Assembly: GCF_000175215.2 (NCBI RefSeq)
Contig: NC_014816.1
Span: forward strand, 1,857,001-1,921,000
DNA from: Asticcacaulis excentricus CB 48
GTDB taxonomy: Bacteria > Pseudomonadota > Alphaproteobacteria > Caulobacterales > Caulobacteraceae
Direction: 5' to 3'
Length of the DNA stretch: 64,000 bases
Part shown: one piece after another, positions 52,847 to 61,051 of the stretch
How the letters are laid out: the number at the start of each line of letters is the position of its first letter
Position numbering within the stretch: the stretch's first letter is position 1
Made by a program: the position numbers and the translations under genes
Notes under the pieces: model-generated
The model's database searches: none
What the model saw: only the letters and a program-made list of their open reading frames with translations
Told to the model about the DNA's origin: nothing

Positions 52847-53119
52847 ATGTGGACATTGCTGACGATATTGGCCGGGTTATTCGTGCTGGTGGGCTTAGGA
52901 GGGATGATTTGGGGCGCGACCGGGCGCACGCAGGCGCGCCGCAAGCAGGGCCTCTGGGCGTTGGAGACCGGCATGGTGCTAGGCAGTATCTGCTTGTCGC
53001 TCAAAGCGTTTTCAGGGGATACGAGCAACATCATCTACGGGATGATGCTGCTCGTCTTCGGGACGGCAGTAACCGATCTTGGTCCAAAGGCCGACAAGAG
53101 CGGCAAGCCCGAAGCATAA
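52847..53119 (+). CDS. Small two-helix membrane protein of unknown function
   Basis: 90 residues from ATG 52847, preceded by AAGGAG at about 10 nt. There is a first helix LTILAGLFVLVGLGGMIWGA, a short basic loop GRTQARRKQG, and a second hydrophobic region with MVLGSICLSLKAF and IIYGMMLLVFGTAV. I recognise no family. It ends four bases before the serC stop on the opposite strand. Confidence 0.7.
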   Translation: MWTLLTILAGLFVLVGLGGMIWGATGRTQARRKQGLWALETGMVLGSICLSLKAFSGDTSNIIYGMMLLVFGTAVTDLGPKADKSGKPEA

Positions 53120-53123
53120 GCCG

Positions 53124-54302
53124 TCAGGCGGCCACCAATCCCAGTTCGCTCACAGCCACCGCATAGGCCCATTCCAGCCACGGCAGCAGGGCTTCGACGT
53201 CCTCGGCCTCGACCGTGCAGCCGCACCACACGCGCAGACCCGGAGGGGCCGCGCGATAGCCGGTGATGTCAAATGCCACGCCTTCCAGCTCTAACAGACT
53301 ACCTACGCGTGTCGCCAGTTTGGCCTGCGCCTCGGCAGAAAGCGCCCGAATAGCCGGATCAACGAATTTGAGGCACACAGAGGTGGTCGAGCGCGTCGCC
53401 TTGTCCACCGCCACGAAGTCGATCCATGGCGTCTTTTCCACCCAGTTGAACAGGGCTCCGGCCGCTTCGTCGCAGCGCTGGATCAGGCCTTCTAGCCCGC
53501 CTTCGCGTTGCGCCCAGCGTAAAGCGTCGAGATAGTCTTCGATGACCAGAAACGAGAAGGTGTTTATGGCGTCACCGCCCAGAATGGCCGCGTCGGCTGC
53601 ATTGCCTTTTTTAAGGCGTAGCACCTTAGGGATGGCGCGTGCCGAATCGAAGCTGTTGAGGCGCTCGACCGCCTTCGGTGACAGGATCAGCACGCCGATC
53701 CCGGCTTCACCGCCCAGCGCCTTCTGGAAGGAGAAGGTGGCGACGTCGAGCTTGTCCCACGGCAAGTCCATGCAGAAGGCGGCCGATGTGGCGTCACACA
53801 GTACCAGCCCGCTGTCAGCAACCGCATGACCATTCAGAAAGTCGCTATTGGGCACCCGCACGCCGGAGGTCGTGCCGTTCCACGGAAAGATCAGATCGGC
53901 CTGCGGGTCGATCTGCGTCAGGTCTGGCAGCTCACCATAGGGGGCCGACAGCACTTCGGCATCGAGTTTGAGGTGTTTAGTGGCGTCATCGGCCCACAAC
54001 TGACCAAAGTTTTCAAAAGCCAGGAGCTGCACCCTGCGCGCACCCAGCAGGTTCCACATGGCGGCTTCAAACGCCCCGGTGTCGGAGCCCGGGACCATGA
54101 ACACCTGATAGTCGACGGGGATGCGGAGAATCTCGCGCGTCATGTCGAGCGCCTGACAAATACGGCCCACCGTCACCTTTGAGCGGTTGGAACGGCCTAC
54201 CGGCGCACCTGACAGGGCTTCAGGCGTCCAGCCGGGACGCTTGGCCGTCGGGCCCGACGAAAACCACGGACGTTCGGGAATGGTGGCGGGTTTGGCGCTC
54301 AT
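53124..54302 (-). CDS. serC: Phosphoserine aminotransferase
   Basis: 392 residues, the alphaproteobacterial form. It makes phosphoserine from phosphohydroxypyruvate. WFSSGPTAKRPGW opens the protein, the PLP Lys is in VATFSFQKALGGEAGIGVL, and IFPWNGTTSGVRVPNSDFL and VLCDATSAAFCMDLPWDKLD are cofactor-contact regions. ATG 54302 is chosen because homologues begin at MSAKPATIPERP; the frame is open to 54443. The promoter region shared with the divergent gene contains a large symmetric dyad (54424-54459). Confidence 0.94.
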   Translation of the reverse strand: MSAKPATIPERPWFSSGPTAKRPGWTPEALSGAPVGRSNRSKVTVGRICQALDMTREILRIPVDYQVFMVPGSDTGAFEAAMWNLLGARRVQLLAFENFGQLWADDATKHLKLDAEVLSAPYGELPDLTQIDPQADLIFPWNGTTSGVRVPNSDFLNGHAVADSGLVLCDATSAAFCMDLPWDKLDVATFSFQKALGGEAGIGVLILSPKAVERLNSFDSARAIPKVLRLKKGNAADAAILGGDAINTFSFLVIEDYLDALRWAQREGGLEGLIQRCDEAAGALFNWVEKTPWIDFVAVDKATRSTTSVCLKFVDPAIRALSAEAQAKLATRVGSLLELEGVAFDITGYRAAPPGLRVWCGCTVEAEDVEALLPWLEWAYAVAVSELGLVAA

Positions 54303-54423
54303 GGTCAGGCCTTCTTCTTCGGTAATCGTCTCTCCGGTCGGCGCGCCGGGCGATCTACGCAAACACGCGGCTTTTGCGGCCAAATCCGCCCAAGTGCAAG
54401 CGGAAATCGATGGGGCCAACCCT

Positions 54424-54459
54424 GAACCGAAAATGAACCGCACCGTTCAGGTTCGGTTC
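54424..54459. promoter_or_regulatory. 36-bp dyad of GTTC-N7-GTTC half-boxes
   Basis: The left half is GAACCG-AAAA-TGAAC (54424-54438) and the right half GTTCA-GGTT-CGGTTC (54445-54459), inverted with a 6-bp centre. On each strand one half reads GTTC-N7-GTTC, the spacing of the alphaproteobacterial LexA box; the half-boxes are direct repeats at an 11-bp period. It lies 70 bp before the secreted-protein start (54529) and 122 bp before serC. LexA and OmpR-type regulators both fit. Confidence 0.6.
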
Positions 54460-54528
54460 GAGTGGCCGCTCTTATAAAGGTCTCAACGCTGATCCACAGC
54501 GTCACACCTGACCAAAGGAGAAAGCCAG

Positions 54529-54921
54529 ATGACCAAGCTCAAGACCATTGCCACCGCCGTCGTTGCCATTGCCGGCCTGGCGGCTATCACCCCCGCCTTT
54601 GCGGCCGGCCAGCACGACCGATATGACCGTTACGATCGCCGCGAAGATGTCCGCGACTATCGCGACAACCGCGTCGATGCACGTATCGAGCGCCTCGAAG
54701 ATCGGCTCGACATGGGCCGCCGTTCGGGCCGCCTCACGCGTAGCGAATTCGGCCGGCTCAGCAGCGAACTGAACGGTATCGAGCGTCTATCTAATCAGTA
54801 TGAGCGTTCGGGCCGCGGCATCGACCGTCAGGAAATGGCCAACCTCAGCTACCGTCTGGATCGCTTTGAACAAAAGCTCCACTGGGAGCGTAACGACCGC
54901 GACACCGCCTGGCGTCGCTAA
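54529..54921 (+). CDS. Small exported charged protein
   Basis: 130 residues with a signal peptide KTIATAVVAIAGLAAITPAFAAG. The mature part is very rich in Arg, Asp, Tyr and Glu, opening HDRYDRYDRREDVRDYRDNR, then RIERLEDRLDMGRRSGRLTRSEF, a helix-forming amphipathic sequence that repeats in the second half as SNQYERSGRGIDRQEM. It resembles periplasmic charged-helix proteins of unknown function from Caulobacterales and sphingomonads. AAAGGAG precedes the ATG. Three hairpins follow its stop. Confidence 0.82.
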   Translation: MTKLKTIATAVVAIAGLAAITPAFAAGQHDRYDRYDRREDVRDYRDNRVDARIERLEDRLDMGRRSGRLTRSEFGRLSSELNGIERLSNQYERSGRGIDRQEMANLSYRLDRFEQKLHWERNDRDTAWRR

Positions 54922-54929
54922 ATACTTTG

Positions 54930-55034
54930 GGCGGAGTGTTTAAGAGCTCCGCCTGAAGGTCGGGGGCAGCAGTGAACACTGCCCCCTCAAGGATGCGTCC
55001 CCTTCTGTCCCCCCATACCCTAAGGGGACGCATC
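54930..55034. repeat. Three consecutive inverted repeats after the charged secreted protein
   Basis: GGCGGAG (54930-54936)/CTCCGCC (54947-54953); GGGGGCAG (54962-54969)/CTGCCCCC (54979-54986); and a perfect 13-bp pair GATGCGTCCCCTT (54992-55004)/AAGGGGACGCATC (55022-55034). They fill the convergent gap to thiD and probably act as a terminator region for both sides, although no long T-run is present. Confidence 0.7.
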
Positions 55035-55042
55035 TGACCCGC

Positions 55043-55822
55043 TCAAAGCACCCAGTTATGTCTGAGCGGCCCATGCCCGCCGCCCAAATTCGGCGCGGTG
55101 ACAAGCGCACCCATTACGTAGTCACGTGCCATTTCAACGCTATCTGCCAGACATCGATCCGGCCCCGCCAACACGGCGCAGGCGCTGGCCAGGGTGCAGC
55201 CCGTGCCGTGCGTATGCCGCGTCTCGATCCGTTCGGACACATAGCGCCGTGCATCCTCTTCCCACAGCAGCCAGTCGACCACATTTGCGCTGTCAATATG
55301 CCCACCCTTCATTAGCACGGCCTTCGCCCCCATGTTCAACAGCGCCTCACCAGCGCGTTGCTGAGAGGCTTCGTCCACCACCTCAATACCGGTCAGTACG
55401 GCGGCTTCCGGCGCATTGGGAGTGAGCAGCCCAGCGCGCGGGATGAGCAGCGTGCGGATGGCGTCAATCGCCTCATCGACCAATAGCGGATGCCCGCCCT
55501 TGGCCACCATCACCGGATCGACCACCGCAAATACCCCTGCCTTATCGAGCAAGGCCGCCACGGTTTCGACCACTGCGGTTGTACCTAGCATCCCTGTCTT
55601 GACCGCATCGGCCCCAATATCGCTCAGACAGGCTTCGGCCTGCGCCGTGATCAGGGCTTCGGGTACCGGCATGACGTCGGTGACGCCCAGCGTGTTCTGC
55701 ACGGTCAGCGCGGTAATTGCCGTCATGGCATAACCACCCAGGCAGGTGACGGTCTTCAGATCTGCCTGTATCCCCGCCCCGCCCGACGGGTCCGAACCGG
55801 CAATGATCAGTACGCGACGCAT
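55043..55822 (-). CDS. thiD: Hydroxymethylpyrimidine (phosphate) kinase
   Basis: 259 residues of the ribokinase-like fold, phosphorylating HMP and HMP-P for thiamin. VLIIAGSDPSGGAGIQADLKTVT is the N-terminal signature, followed by VDPVMVAKGGHPLL, LTPNAPEAAVL, KAVLMKGGHI and the anion-hole motif THGTGCTLASACAVL. No thiE or thiM neighbours it, and no TPP riboswitch is visible in its leader. Confidence 0.95.
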   Translation of the reverse strand: MRRVLIIAGSDPSGGAGIQADLKTVTCLGGYAMTAITALTVQNTLGVTDVMPVPEALITAQAEACLSDIGADAVKTGMLGTTAVVETVAALLDKAGVFAVVDPVMVAKGGHPLLVDEAIDAIRTLLIPRAGLLTPNAPEAAVLTGIEVVDEASQQRAGEALLNMGAKAVLMKGGHIDSANVVDWLLWEEDARRYVSERIETRHTHGTGCTLASACAVLAGPDRCLADSVEMARDYVMGALVTAPNLGGGHGPLRHNWVL

Positions 55823-55900
55823 GGATACCTCCTTGAGATGGATACCCTTTCCTTAATCTGCGCGCCCGGCTAAGGAAAGCACGCAACGCAAGGATCTGAC

Positions 55901-56140
55901 ATGACCCGCCCGATCGCCGACTATCCCAGCGCCCTCGCCACCGGCCTGTACCGCCACTACAAAGGCAAGGATTACGTGGTCTTTGGCTGCGTAACGCACT
56001 CCGAAACCGAAGAGGTGCTGGTGCTCTATGCCCCGGTCATTCAGGCCGATCCGGCACGCCTGTGGGTGCGGCCTTTGGCCATGTTCAGCGAATCGGTCGA
56101 TAGTGACGGTGAGATCTTGCCGCGATTTCGTAAGCTGTGA
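55901..56140 (+). CDS. DUF1653 domain protein
   Basis: 79 residues. GLYRHYKGKDYVVFGCVTHSETEEVLVLYAPV followed by WVRPLAMFSESVDSDGEILPRF is the DUF1653 signature. The function is unknown. Its stop overlaps the ATG of the following gene by four bases (ATGA), so the two are translated together. Confidence 0.88.
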   Translation: MTRPIADYPSALATGLYRHYKGKDYVVFGCVTHSETEEVLVLYAPVIQADPARLWVRPLAMFSESVDSDGEILPRFRKL

Positions 56141-56505
56141 CCATGACCGCAAACACCGACGACTCCCGCTGGAACGAACTGGTCCCCGAAGCCTTCGCCG
56201 AGGCCTCGGACCCGATGGTGCGCGTTCTGCTGGGCAAGATCTTGGTCGTGCGTCTCAATCAGATCGGCACCAATGACGACCTGCTGAGCTTTGAGCTGAT
56301 CGGCGGACGCGTTATCCGCGCCAATCGCAAGGAAGGGCTGGTGCTGTCGCTGGTGGGAACGCCTCAGGGCGAAGAGTTTTTCCTGCCTCTGGTGCCCGAA
56401 GCCTATCTGATGGTGGATCCCGGCGATTATGCGCTGACGTGCGGCACGGTGATCCGCAACCCGGACTTCAGCGCCGCCTTTGATATTTACGCGCAGATCA
56501 ACTGA
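56137..56505 (+). CDS. Protein of unknown function, coupled to the DUF1653 gene
   Basis: 122 residues. No motif I can name. The centre is NDDLLSFELIGGRVIRANRKEGLVLSLVG and the C-terminus FLPLVPEAYLMVDPGDYALTCGTVIRNPDFS; the predicted shape is a small beta-rich protein. The four-base overlap with the DUF1653 gene suggests that the two products act together. Confidence 0.65.
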   Translation: MTMTANTDDSRWNELVPEAFAEASDPMVRVLLGKILVVRLNQIGTNDDLLSFELIGGRVIRANRKEGLVLSLVGTPQGEEFFLPLVPEAYLMVDPGDYALTCGTVIRNPDFSAAFDIYAQIN

Positions 56506-56506
56506 T

Positions 56507-56860
56507 TTACTTCAGTCGTGAAGCAATAAAGTCCGCGTCATAGCCCCCGGCCTGCGCCAGAGCCACCACGGACAGGGCGATGACGCCAAGGGCGGCCACC
56601 GGCAGAACAATGGCGACGATCCATTGGAACAGGTTGCGGCTTTGCTGCGCAATGACGGCGGGCGGCGTGGGTTCTTCGGCAGAGGCCCACTCATAGGCGG
56701 GCACCTCCATCTCAACCGGACCGCTGAGAATCTGCGGCACGGTATCGACGCCGACCTCAACCTCCTGCGGCGCGTGACTGAACTTCAGATTACGCTTTTG
56801 CCTGTCCGGCAACACGGTCTTGCTGAACTGAGGCTTTTTCGTCAGGACCCGCTTCATCAT
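56507..56860 (-). CDS. Small membrane-anchored protein of unknown function
   Basis: 117 residues from ATG 56860 (a second ATG follows immediately). The N-terminal two-thirds are polar, with KFSHAPQEVEVGVDTVPQIL, and the C-terminal part has one hydrophobic helix, IVAIVLPVAALGVIALSVVALA, so it is probably a tail-anchored membrane protein. I do not recognise a family. It ends one base after the preceding gene stop on the opposite strand. Confidence 0.65.
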   Translation of the reverse strand: MMKRVLTKKPQFSKTVLPDRQKRNLKFSHAPQEVEVGVDTVPQILSGPVEMEVPAYEWASAEEPTPPAVIAQQSRNLFQWIVAIVLPVAALGVIALSVVALAQAGGYDADFIASRLK

Positions 56861-57041
56861 AATTCTACCGATTTTCCCCTGCGCGCATCTATACCGCAGC
56901 GCACGCTGAGAGGTTAACACCGGACCCGGCGGGGCTGTAAAGCCGTTTCGCGCCAATTTGGCCGCCTTTTTTGCACGAAAGGGGCTGAGTGTTACATTTC
57001 AAAGACATAGGACCGTTTCAGGTGTAACCGGACTTCGCGTG

Positions 57042-57842
57042 TCAGGCGAGGGCCGCCCACAAACGCAAGGCCTGACGCATCTCGGCCACATCGTGCACCC
57101 GAACCATGCGCGCGCCGTTTTGCGCCGCATAGAGATGGATGGCCAGTGTGCCCCCGATACGTTGCGTTGCATCGGACGGGGGCGCGCCTTCGCGTTCTTC
57201 GAGCGCTGCGATGAAGCGTTTGCGCGAGGCCGCCATCAGTAAGGGAAAGCCATGCGAAGCCAGACGCGGCGTTGCACGGATCAGGCTGAGATTATGATCC
57301 AGGGTCTTGCCAAAGCCGATACCCGGATCGAGCCAGATGTTTTCGCGCGGCACGCCCGCCTGAATCGCCGCCGCGGCACGTGCGAGCAGGTAGGTTTCGA
57401 CCTCCGCGACCACATCGTCATATTGTGGTGCGACCTGCATGGTGCGCGGCTCCCCCTGCATGTGCATCAGGATGACCCGCCCTTGCAATTCGGCGGCGGT
57501 AGCAAGACTGTCGGGACTGTGGCTGAGCGCAGTCACGTCGTTCCAGAGGGTCGCCCCGGCAGCAAAGGCAGCGCGCGCCACGTCGGGTTTCAGCGTGTCG
57601 ATACTCAGGGGGCCGGACCACCTAGCGCGAAGGGCTTCGATTACCGGCACGACGCGGGCAATCTCTTCGGCAACCGATACGGGTTCGGCGCCGGGGCGCG
57701 TGGACTCACCGCCGATGTCGAGCACATCGGCCCCTTCGGCGATTAGGCGCAGGCCCTGCGCCACCGGGTCATAGGAACCGCCGTCTGAAAACGAATCCGG
57801 AGTGGCATTGATTACCCCCATGATGAGAGCAAGATCGGTCAT
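57042..57842 (-). CDS. folP: Dihydropteroate synthase
   Basis: 266 residues; joins p-aminobenzoate and dihydropterin pyrophosphate, the sulfonamide target. MGVINATPDSFSDGG and VLDIGGESTRPGAEPVSV are the pterin-site motifs, WNDVTALS and VILMHMQGEP follow, then LDPGIGFGKTLDHNL and ASRKRFIAAL. The start is ATG 57842, 10 nt after GGAGGAG supplied by the end of a dispersed repeat; the frame is open to 58145. Confidence 0.95.
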   Translation of the reverse strand: MTDLALIMGVINATPDSFSDGGSYDPVAQGLRLIAEGADVLDIGGESTRPGAEPVSVAEEIARVVPVIEALRARWSGPLSIDTLKPDVARAAFAAGATLWNDVTALSHSPDSLATAAELQGRVILMHMQGEPRTMQVAPQYDDVVAEVETYLLARAAAAIQAGVPRENIWLDPGIGFGKTLDHNLSLIRATPRLASHGFPLLMAASRKRFIAALEEREGAPPSDATQRIGGTLAIHLYAAQNGARMVRVHDVAEMRQALRLWAALA

Positions 57843-57852
57843 TATAGCCTTT

Positions 57853-58020
57853 CTCCTCCCTATCGCGCAGCGACGGAGAGCTGGCACTTTGAGCCTACGC
57901 GAAAAATGGCGGAGGGGGTAGCGCCATAGATTTTGAAGCAACGCCCCTTGTTTTGATGTCGCCCTCCCCCTCCGGAACGCCTTCGGGGCACCACCTCCCC
58001 ATGCCTGCGGCAAGGGGAGG
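57853..58020. repeat. Hairpin-ended dispersed repeat, copy C (folP-murB)
   Basis: Begins CTCCTCCC (57853-57860), has GGCGGAGGGGGTAGCGCCA in the left half, and ends with CCCTCCCCCTCCGGAACGCC and the hairpin CCTCCCC (57994-58000)/GGGGAGG (58014-58020). The left end, read on the minus strand, gives the Shine-Dalgarno of folP. Confidence 0.7.
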
Positions 58021-58026
58021 CGAACC

Positions 58027-58929
58027 TCATTTACGCCCGATGCGCTTGATTTCCCAGTGCAGGTCGATTCCGAACTTGTCTTTGACCTCAGCGCGCACCG
58101 TGTCACCCAAGCCTTCGAGGTCGGCAGCGGTGGCGTTGTCGGCATTGATCATGAAGTTGGAATGCAGCTCTGAAAACTTGGCACCGCCAAAGAACTTACC
58201 GCGCCAACCCGCCTCATCGACCAGCTTCCACGCTGAATGGCCTTCCGGATTTTTGAAGGTCGAACCGCCAGTCTTTTCACGGATCGGCTGGGAAGTTTCG
58301 CGTTTGGCGGTGATTTCTTCAATGCGAGCAATTACCTCAGAAGGGTCGTTGCCCTCCTGAAGTTCATAGGCCGCACCGAGCACAATCCAGTTTTTTTCCT
58401 GAAGGATTGAATGACGGTAGGCGAACTGAAGTTCCGCATTAGAAAGTGTTACCACGTTTCCTGATCGATCCATAATTCGAGCAGACAGCAAAGCATCTTT
58501 GGTTTCCCGACCATAACACCCGGCGTTCATGGTGACAGCTCCACCCACCGTACCTGGTATTCCCGCATAAAACTCCAAACCTGCCAGCCCGGCCCTAGCG
58601 GCAACCTTAGCCACCTGAGCATCCAAAGCGGCTGCGCCAGCCGTCAATCCCCAGTCATCCGTTACGATCTGGGCGAAGTTGCGCCCCAGACGCACGACGA
58701 CGCCTTCCAGCCCGCCATCGCGCACCAGTAGGTTCGAGCCCACTCCGATAGGCGTCACCGGCACGGCGGGGTCAAGCCCTTTGAGGAATGTGGCCAGATC
58801 GGCCTCATCCTCGGGCAAGAACAGCACATCCGCCGGACCGCCTACGCGGAACCACGTAAACGGGGCCAGTTCCGCCTGCTTTACGATCTTGCCGCGCACG
58901 GCAGGAAGAGCGTCGGCCCAATCACTCAC
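58027..58929 (-). CDS. murB: UDP-N-acetylenolpyruvoylglucosamine reductase
   Basis: 300 residues, FAD enzyme forming UDP-MurNAc. PFTWFRVGGPADVLFLP and GVGSNLLVRDGGLEGVVVRLG are the FAD-binding motifs, then YAGIPGTVGGAVTMNAGCYG with the catalytic-region sequence, GSTFKNPEGHSAWKLVDEAG and SELHSNFMINADNATA. It starts at GTG 58929, 7 nt after GGAG, and overlaps the murC stop by four bases. Confidence 0.96.
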   Translation of the reverse strand: MSDWADALPAVRGKIVKQAELAPFTWFRVGGPADVLFLPEDEADLATFLKGLDPAVPVTPIGVGSNLLVRDGGLEGVVVRLGRNFAQIVTDDWGLTAGAAALDAQVAKVAARAGLAGLEFYAGIPGTVGGAVTMNAGCYGRETKDALLSARIMDRSGNVVTLSNAELQFAYRHSILQEKNWIVLGAAYELQEGNDPSEVIARIEEITAKRETSQPIREKTGGSTFKNPEGHSAWKLVDEAGWRGKFFGGAKFSELHSNFMINADNATAADLEGLGDTVRAEVKDKFGIDLHWEIKRIGRK

Positions 58930-60353
58930 GCGGCAACTCCTTCCAGTTGCGCCGGAAGCGCATAGGCCCACTGCGTGATGTCGCCCGCCCCCAGGCAGAC
59001 GACTAGATCACCGGCCTTGGCCTCAGCCGCCACAAGGCCCGCCAGCGCCGCCGGGCCGTCGAGGCCAACGGCATTGCGGTGGCCGTGGCGGTGCAGGGCT
59101 TCAACCAGCGCATCCTTGCTGACACCCTCAATCGGTACTTCGCCCGCTGAATAGACATCGGCGACGATCACCTTATCGGCGTCGTGGAAACAGGTCGAAA
59201 ACTCGGTCATAAGGTCGCGCAGGCGGGTATAGCGGTGCGGCTGCACCACGGCGATGACCTTTCCTTGAGTCACCTGACGCGCAGCCTTGAGCACGGCGGC
59301 GATTTCGACCGGGTGGTGGCCATAATCGTCGATGATGCGCACGCCGTTGACGATACCTGTGGTGGTGAAGCGGCGCTTGACGCCACCAAAAGCCCCTAGC
59401 CCCTTGCGCACATCATCCTCAGAGACGCCCAGTTCGCGGGCGATGGCGATGGCGGCCGTAGCGTTCGACACATTGTGGTTGCCAGTCATGGGCAGTTTCA
59501 GACCCGCCCAGACAAACGGTTCAACGCCCACCGGCGAAAAGACCACATCAAAGGTCGCGCCTTCCGGGCCGAAGTCGATATTGGTGCAACGCACCTCGGC
59601 CTGCGGTGAGACACCATAGGGGATCAGGCGGCGGTTTTCGACCTTGGCCGTCAGGGCCAGCACTTCCGGATGATCGACGCAGACCGCCGCAAACCCATAG
59701 AAGGGGATGTTTTCGACAAAATCGACAAAGCCCTTCTTCACGGCTTCGAAATCGCCCCAGTGGTCCAGGTGTTCGGCGTCAATATTAGTGACGATGGCCA
59801 GAGTCGATTTCAGGCGCAGGAAGGAGCCGTCGGACTCATCGGCTTCAACTACGATCCAGTCGCCGTCGCCGACCTTGGCATTGGTGCCATAGGCGTTGAT
59901 GATGCCTCCATTGACCACGGTGGGGTCCAGCCCGCCGGCGTCGAGCAGCGCCGCCACCATCGAGGTCGTCGTCGTCTTGCCGTGCGTGCCGCCAACCGCG
60001 ATGGAAAATTGCAGACGCATCAGCTCGGCCAGCATCTCAGCGCGCCGCACCAGCGGGATACGGCGGGACCGCGCAGCGACCATTTCGGGATTGTCGTGTT
60101 TAACCGCCGTAGAATAGACCAGCGCCGACACGTCGTCGCTGACATGCGAAGCTTCGTGGCCGATAAAGATTTTCGCCCCCAGCTTTTGCAGGCGCTCGGT
60201 GTTGGCCGAGGCCTTGGCGTCCGACCCCTGCACCTTATAGCCGATCTTGATCATGATTTCGGCAATGCCGCTCATGCCGATGCCGCCGATGCCGACAAAG
60301 TGCACGGGACCGAGGTCGAAGGGCGTGGGGCGGAGCTTGGCAGGTGCAATCAT
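58926..60353 (-). CDS. murC: UDP-N-acetylmuramate-L-alanine ligase
   Basis: 475 residues; adds the first amino acid to UDP-MurNAc. VHFVGIGGIGMSGIAEIMI is the N-terminal UDP-binding motif, then IAVGGTHGKTTTTSMVAALL as P-loop, NIDAEHLDHWGDF, TGNHNVSNATAAIA, DDYGHHPVEIAAVLKAAR and QPHRYTRLRDLM. It is translationally coupled to murB. In most relatives murG lies immediately upstream; here a parDE pair and a transporter are in between. Confidence 0.97.
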   Translation of the reverse strand: MIAPAKLRPTPFDLGPVHFVGIGGIGMSGIAEIMIKIGYKVQGSDAKASANTERLQKLGAKIFIGHEASHVSDDVSALVYSTAVKHDNPEMVAARSRRIPLVRRAEMLAELMRLQFSIAVGGTHGKTTTTSMVAALLDAGGLDPTVVNGGIINAYGTNAKVGDGDWIVVEADESDGSFLRLKSTLAIVTNIDAEHLDHWGDFEAVKKGFVDFVENIPFYGFAAVCVDHPEVLALTAKVENRRLIPYGVSPQAEVRCTNIDFGPEGATFDVVFSPVGVEPFVWAGLKLPMTGNHNVSNATAAIAIARELGVSEDDVRKGLGAFGGVKRRFTTTGIVNGVRIIDDYGHHPVEIAAVLKAARQVTQGKVIAVVQPHRYTRLRDLMTEFSTCFHDADKVIVADVYSAGEVPIEGVSKDALVEALHRHGHRNAVGLDGPAALAGLVAAEAKAGDLVVCLGAGDITQWAYALPAQLEGVAA

Positions 60354-60507
60354 GGAGGCGTGGACTCGCGGGGCAAAATGAAAGGTGTTCTGCTTTAGAA
60401 CACAGCGACAAAGGTGTCACGGAGGATTTTTTGAGCGCTACACCGTCGGATCAGATAGGAACAGATCGGATTTGATGCTACGTTCCGGGGAAAGACAGGA
60501 GCATCCC

Positions 60508-60768
60508 ATGGCCAAGTTTTCCATCTCTATGACCGACCGCATGGCGCTAACCGTTCAGCGCCGCGTCGAACAGGGCGACTATAACAATGTCAGCGAATAT
60601 TTCCGCGATCTGGTGCGACGCGATGAGGAAAAACAGGCCGCCGAAGACCGCCTACGCGACATGCTCGATAAGGCCGAAGCGAGCGGCGTCAGCGATGTGA
60701 GCTTTGATAACATCTGGAATGATGCCGAAGAGCGCTACCTGAAACGTCAGGCCGCCAAACATGGCTAA
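60508..60768 (+). CDS. parD: ParD-family antitoxin
   Basis: 86 residues from ATG 60508, with AGGAG before it. FSISMTDRMALTVQRRVEQGDYNNVSEYFRDLVRRDEEK is the N-terminal ribbon-helix-helix dimer and DNA-binding part, and the C-terminal ISYRKNA-like region here is DVSFDNIWNDAEERYLKRQ. It neutralises the downstream toxin and autorepresses. The upstream 60354-60507 gap holds its likely promoter and no other feature. The stop overlaps parE by eight bases. Confidence 0.9.
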   Translation: MAKFSISMTDRMALTVQRRVEQGDYNNVSEYFRDLVRRDEEKQAAEDRLRDMLDKAEASGVSDVSFDNIWNDAEERYLKRQAAKHG

Positions 60769-61051
60769 CTTTACCCTCAGCGACGAAGCCGGTCAGGATT
60801 TGAAATCCATTGCGCATTACACGCTCGACCGGTTCGGCTATGAGCAAGCGCGTAAATATCGCTACGAACTCCATGAAACCCTTATGCTGCTGACGAAACG
60901 GCCGGGCATAGGTGCCGGCTGCGAACAGATACGCACGCAGACCCGGCGCTTTTCGCACCTGTCGCACATCATTTACTATCGACCTCTAAAGCAGGGTATA
61001 CTGGTGCTGCGCATCCTGCATCACTCTCAGGACCCGCTGGGTCGCCTCTAA
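60761..61051 (+). CDS. parE: ParE-family toxin
   Basis: 96 residues. FTLSDEAGQDLKSIAHYTLDRFGYEQARKYRYELHETLMLL is the first helical pair and RRFSHLSHIIYYRPLKQGILVLRILHHSQDP is the conserved C-terminal sheet, matching ParE toxins thought to inhibit DNA gyrase. Its stop overlaps the convergent transporter stop by four bases. Confidence 0.9.
   Translation: MANFTLSDEAGQDLKSIAHYTLDRFGYEQARKYRYELHETLMLLTKRPGIGAGCEQIRTQTRRFSHLSHIIYYRPLKQGILVLRILHHSQDPLGRL

Noticed and set aside
55823..55900. TPP riboswitch upstream of thiD
   Set aside because: The 78-bp gap to the DUF1653 gene does not show the conserved CTGAGA and ACCTGATC-type thi-box sequences.
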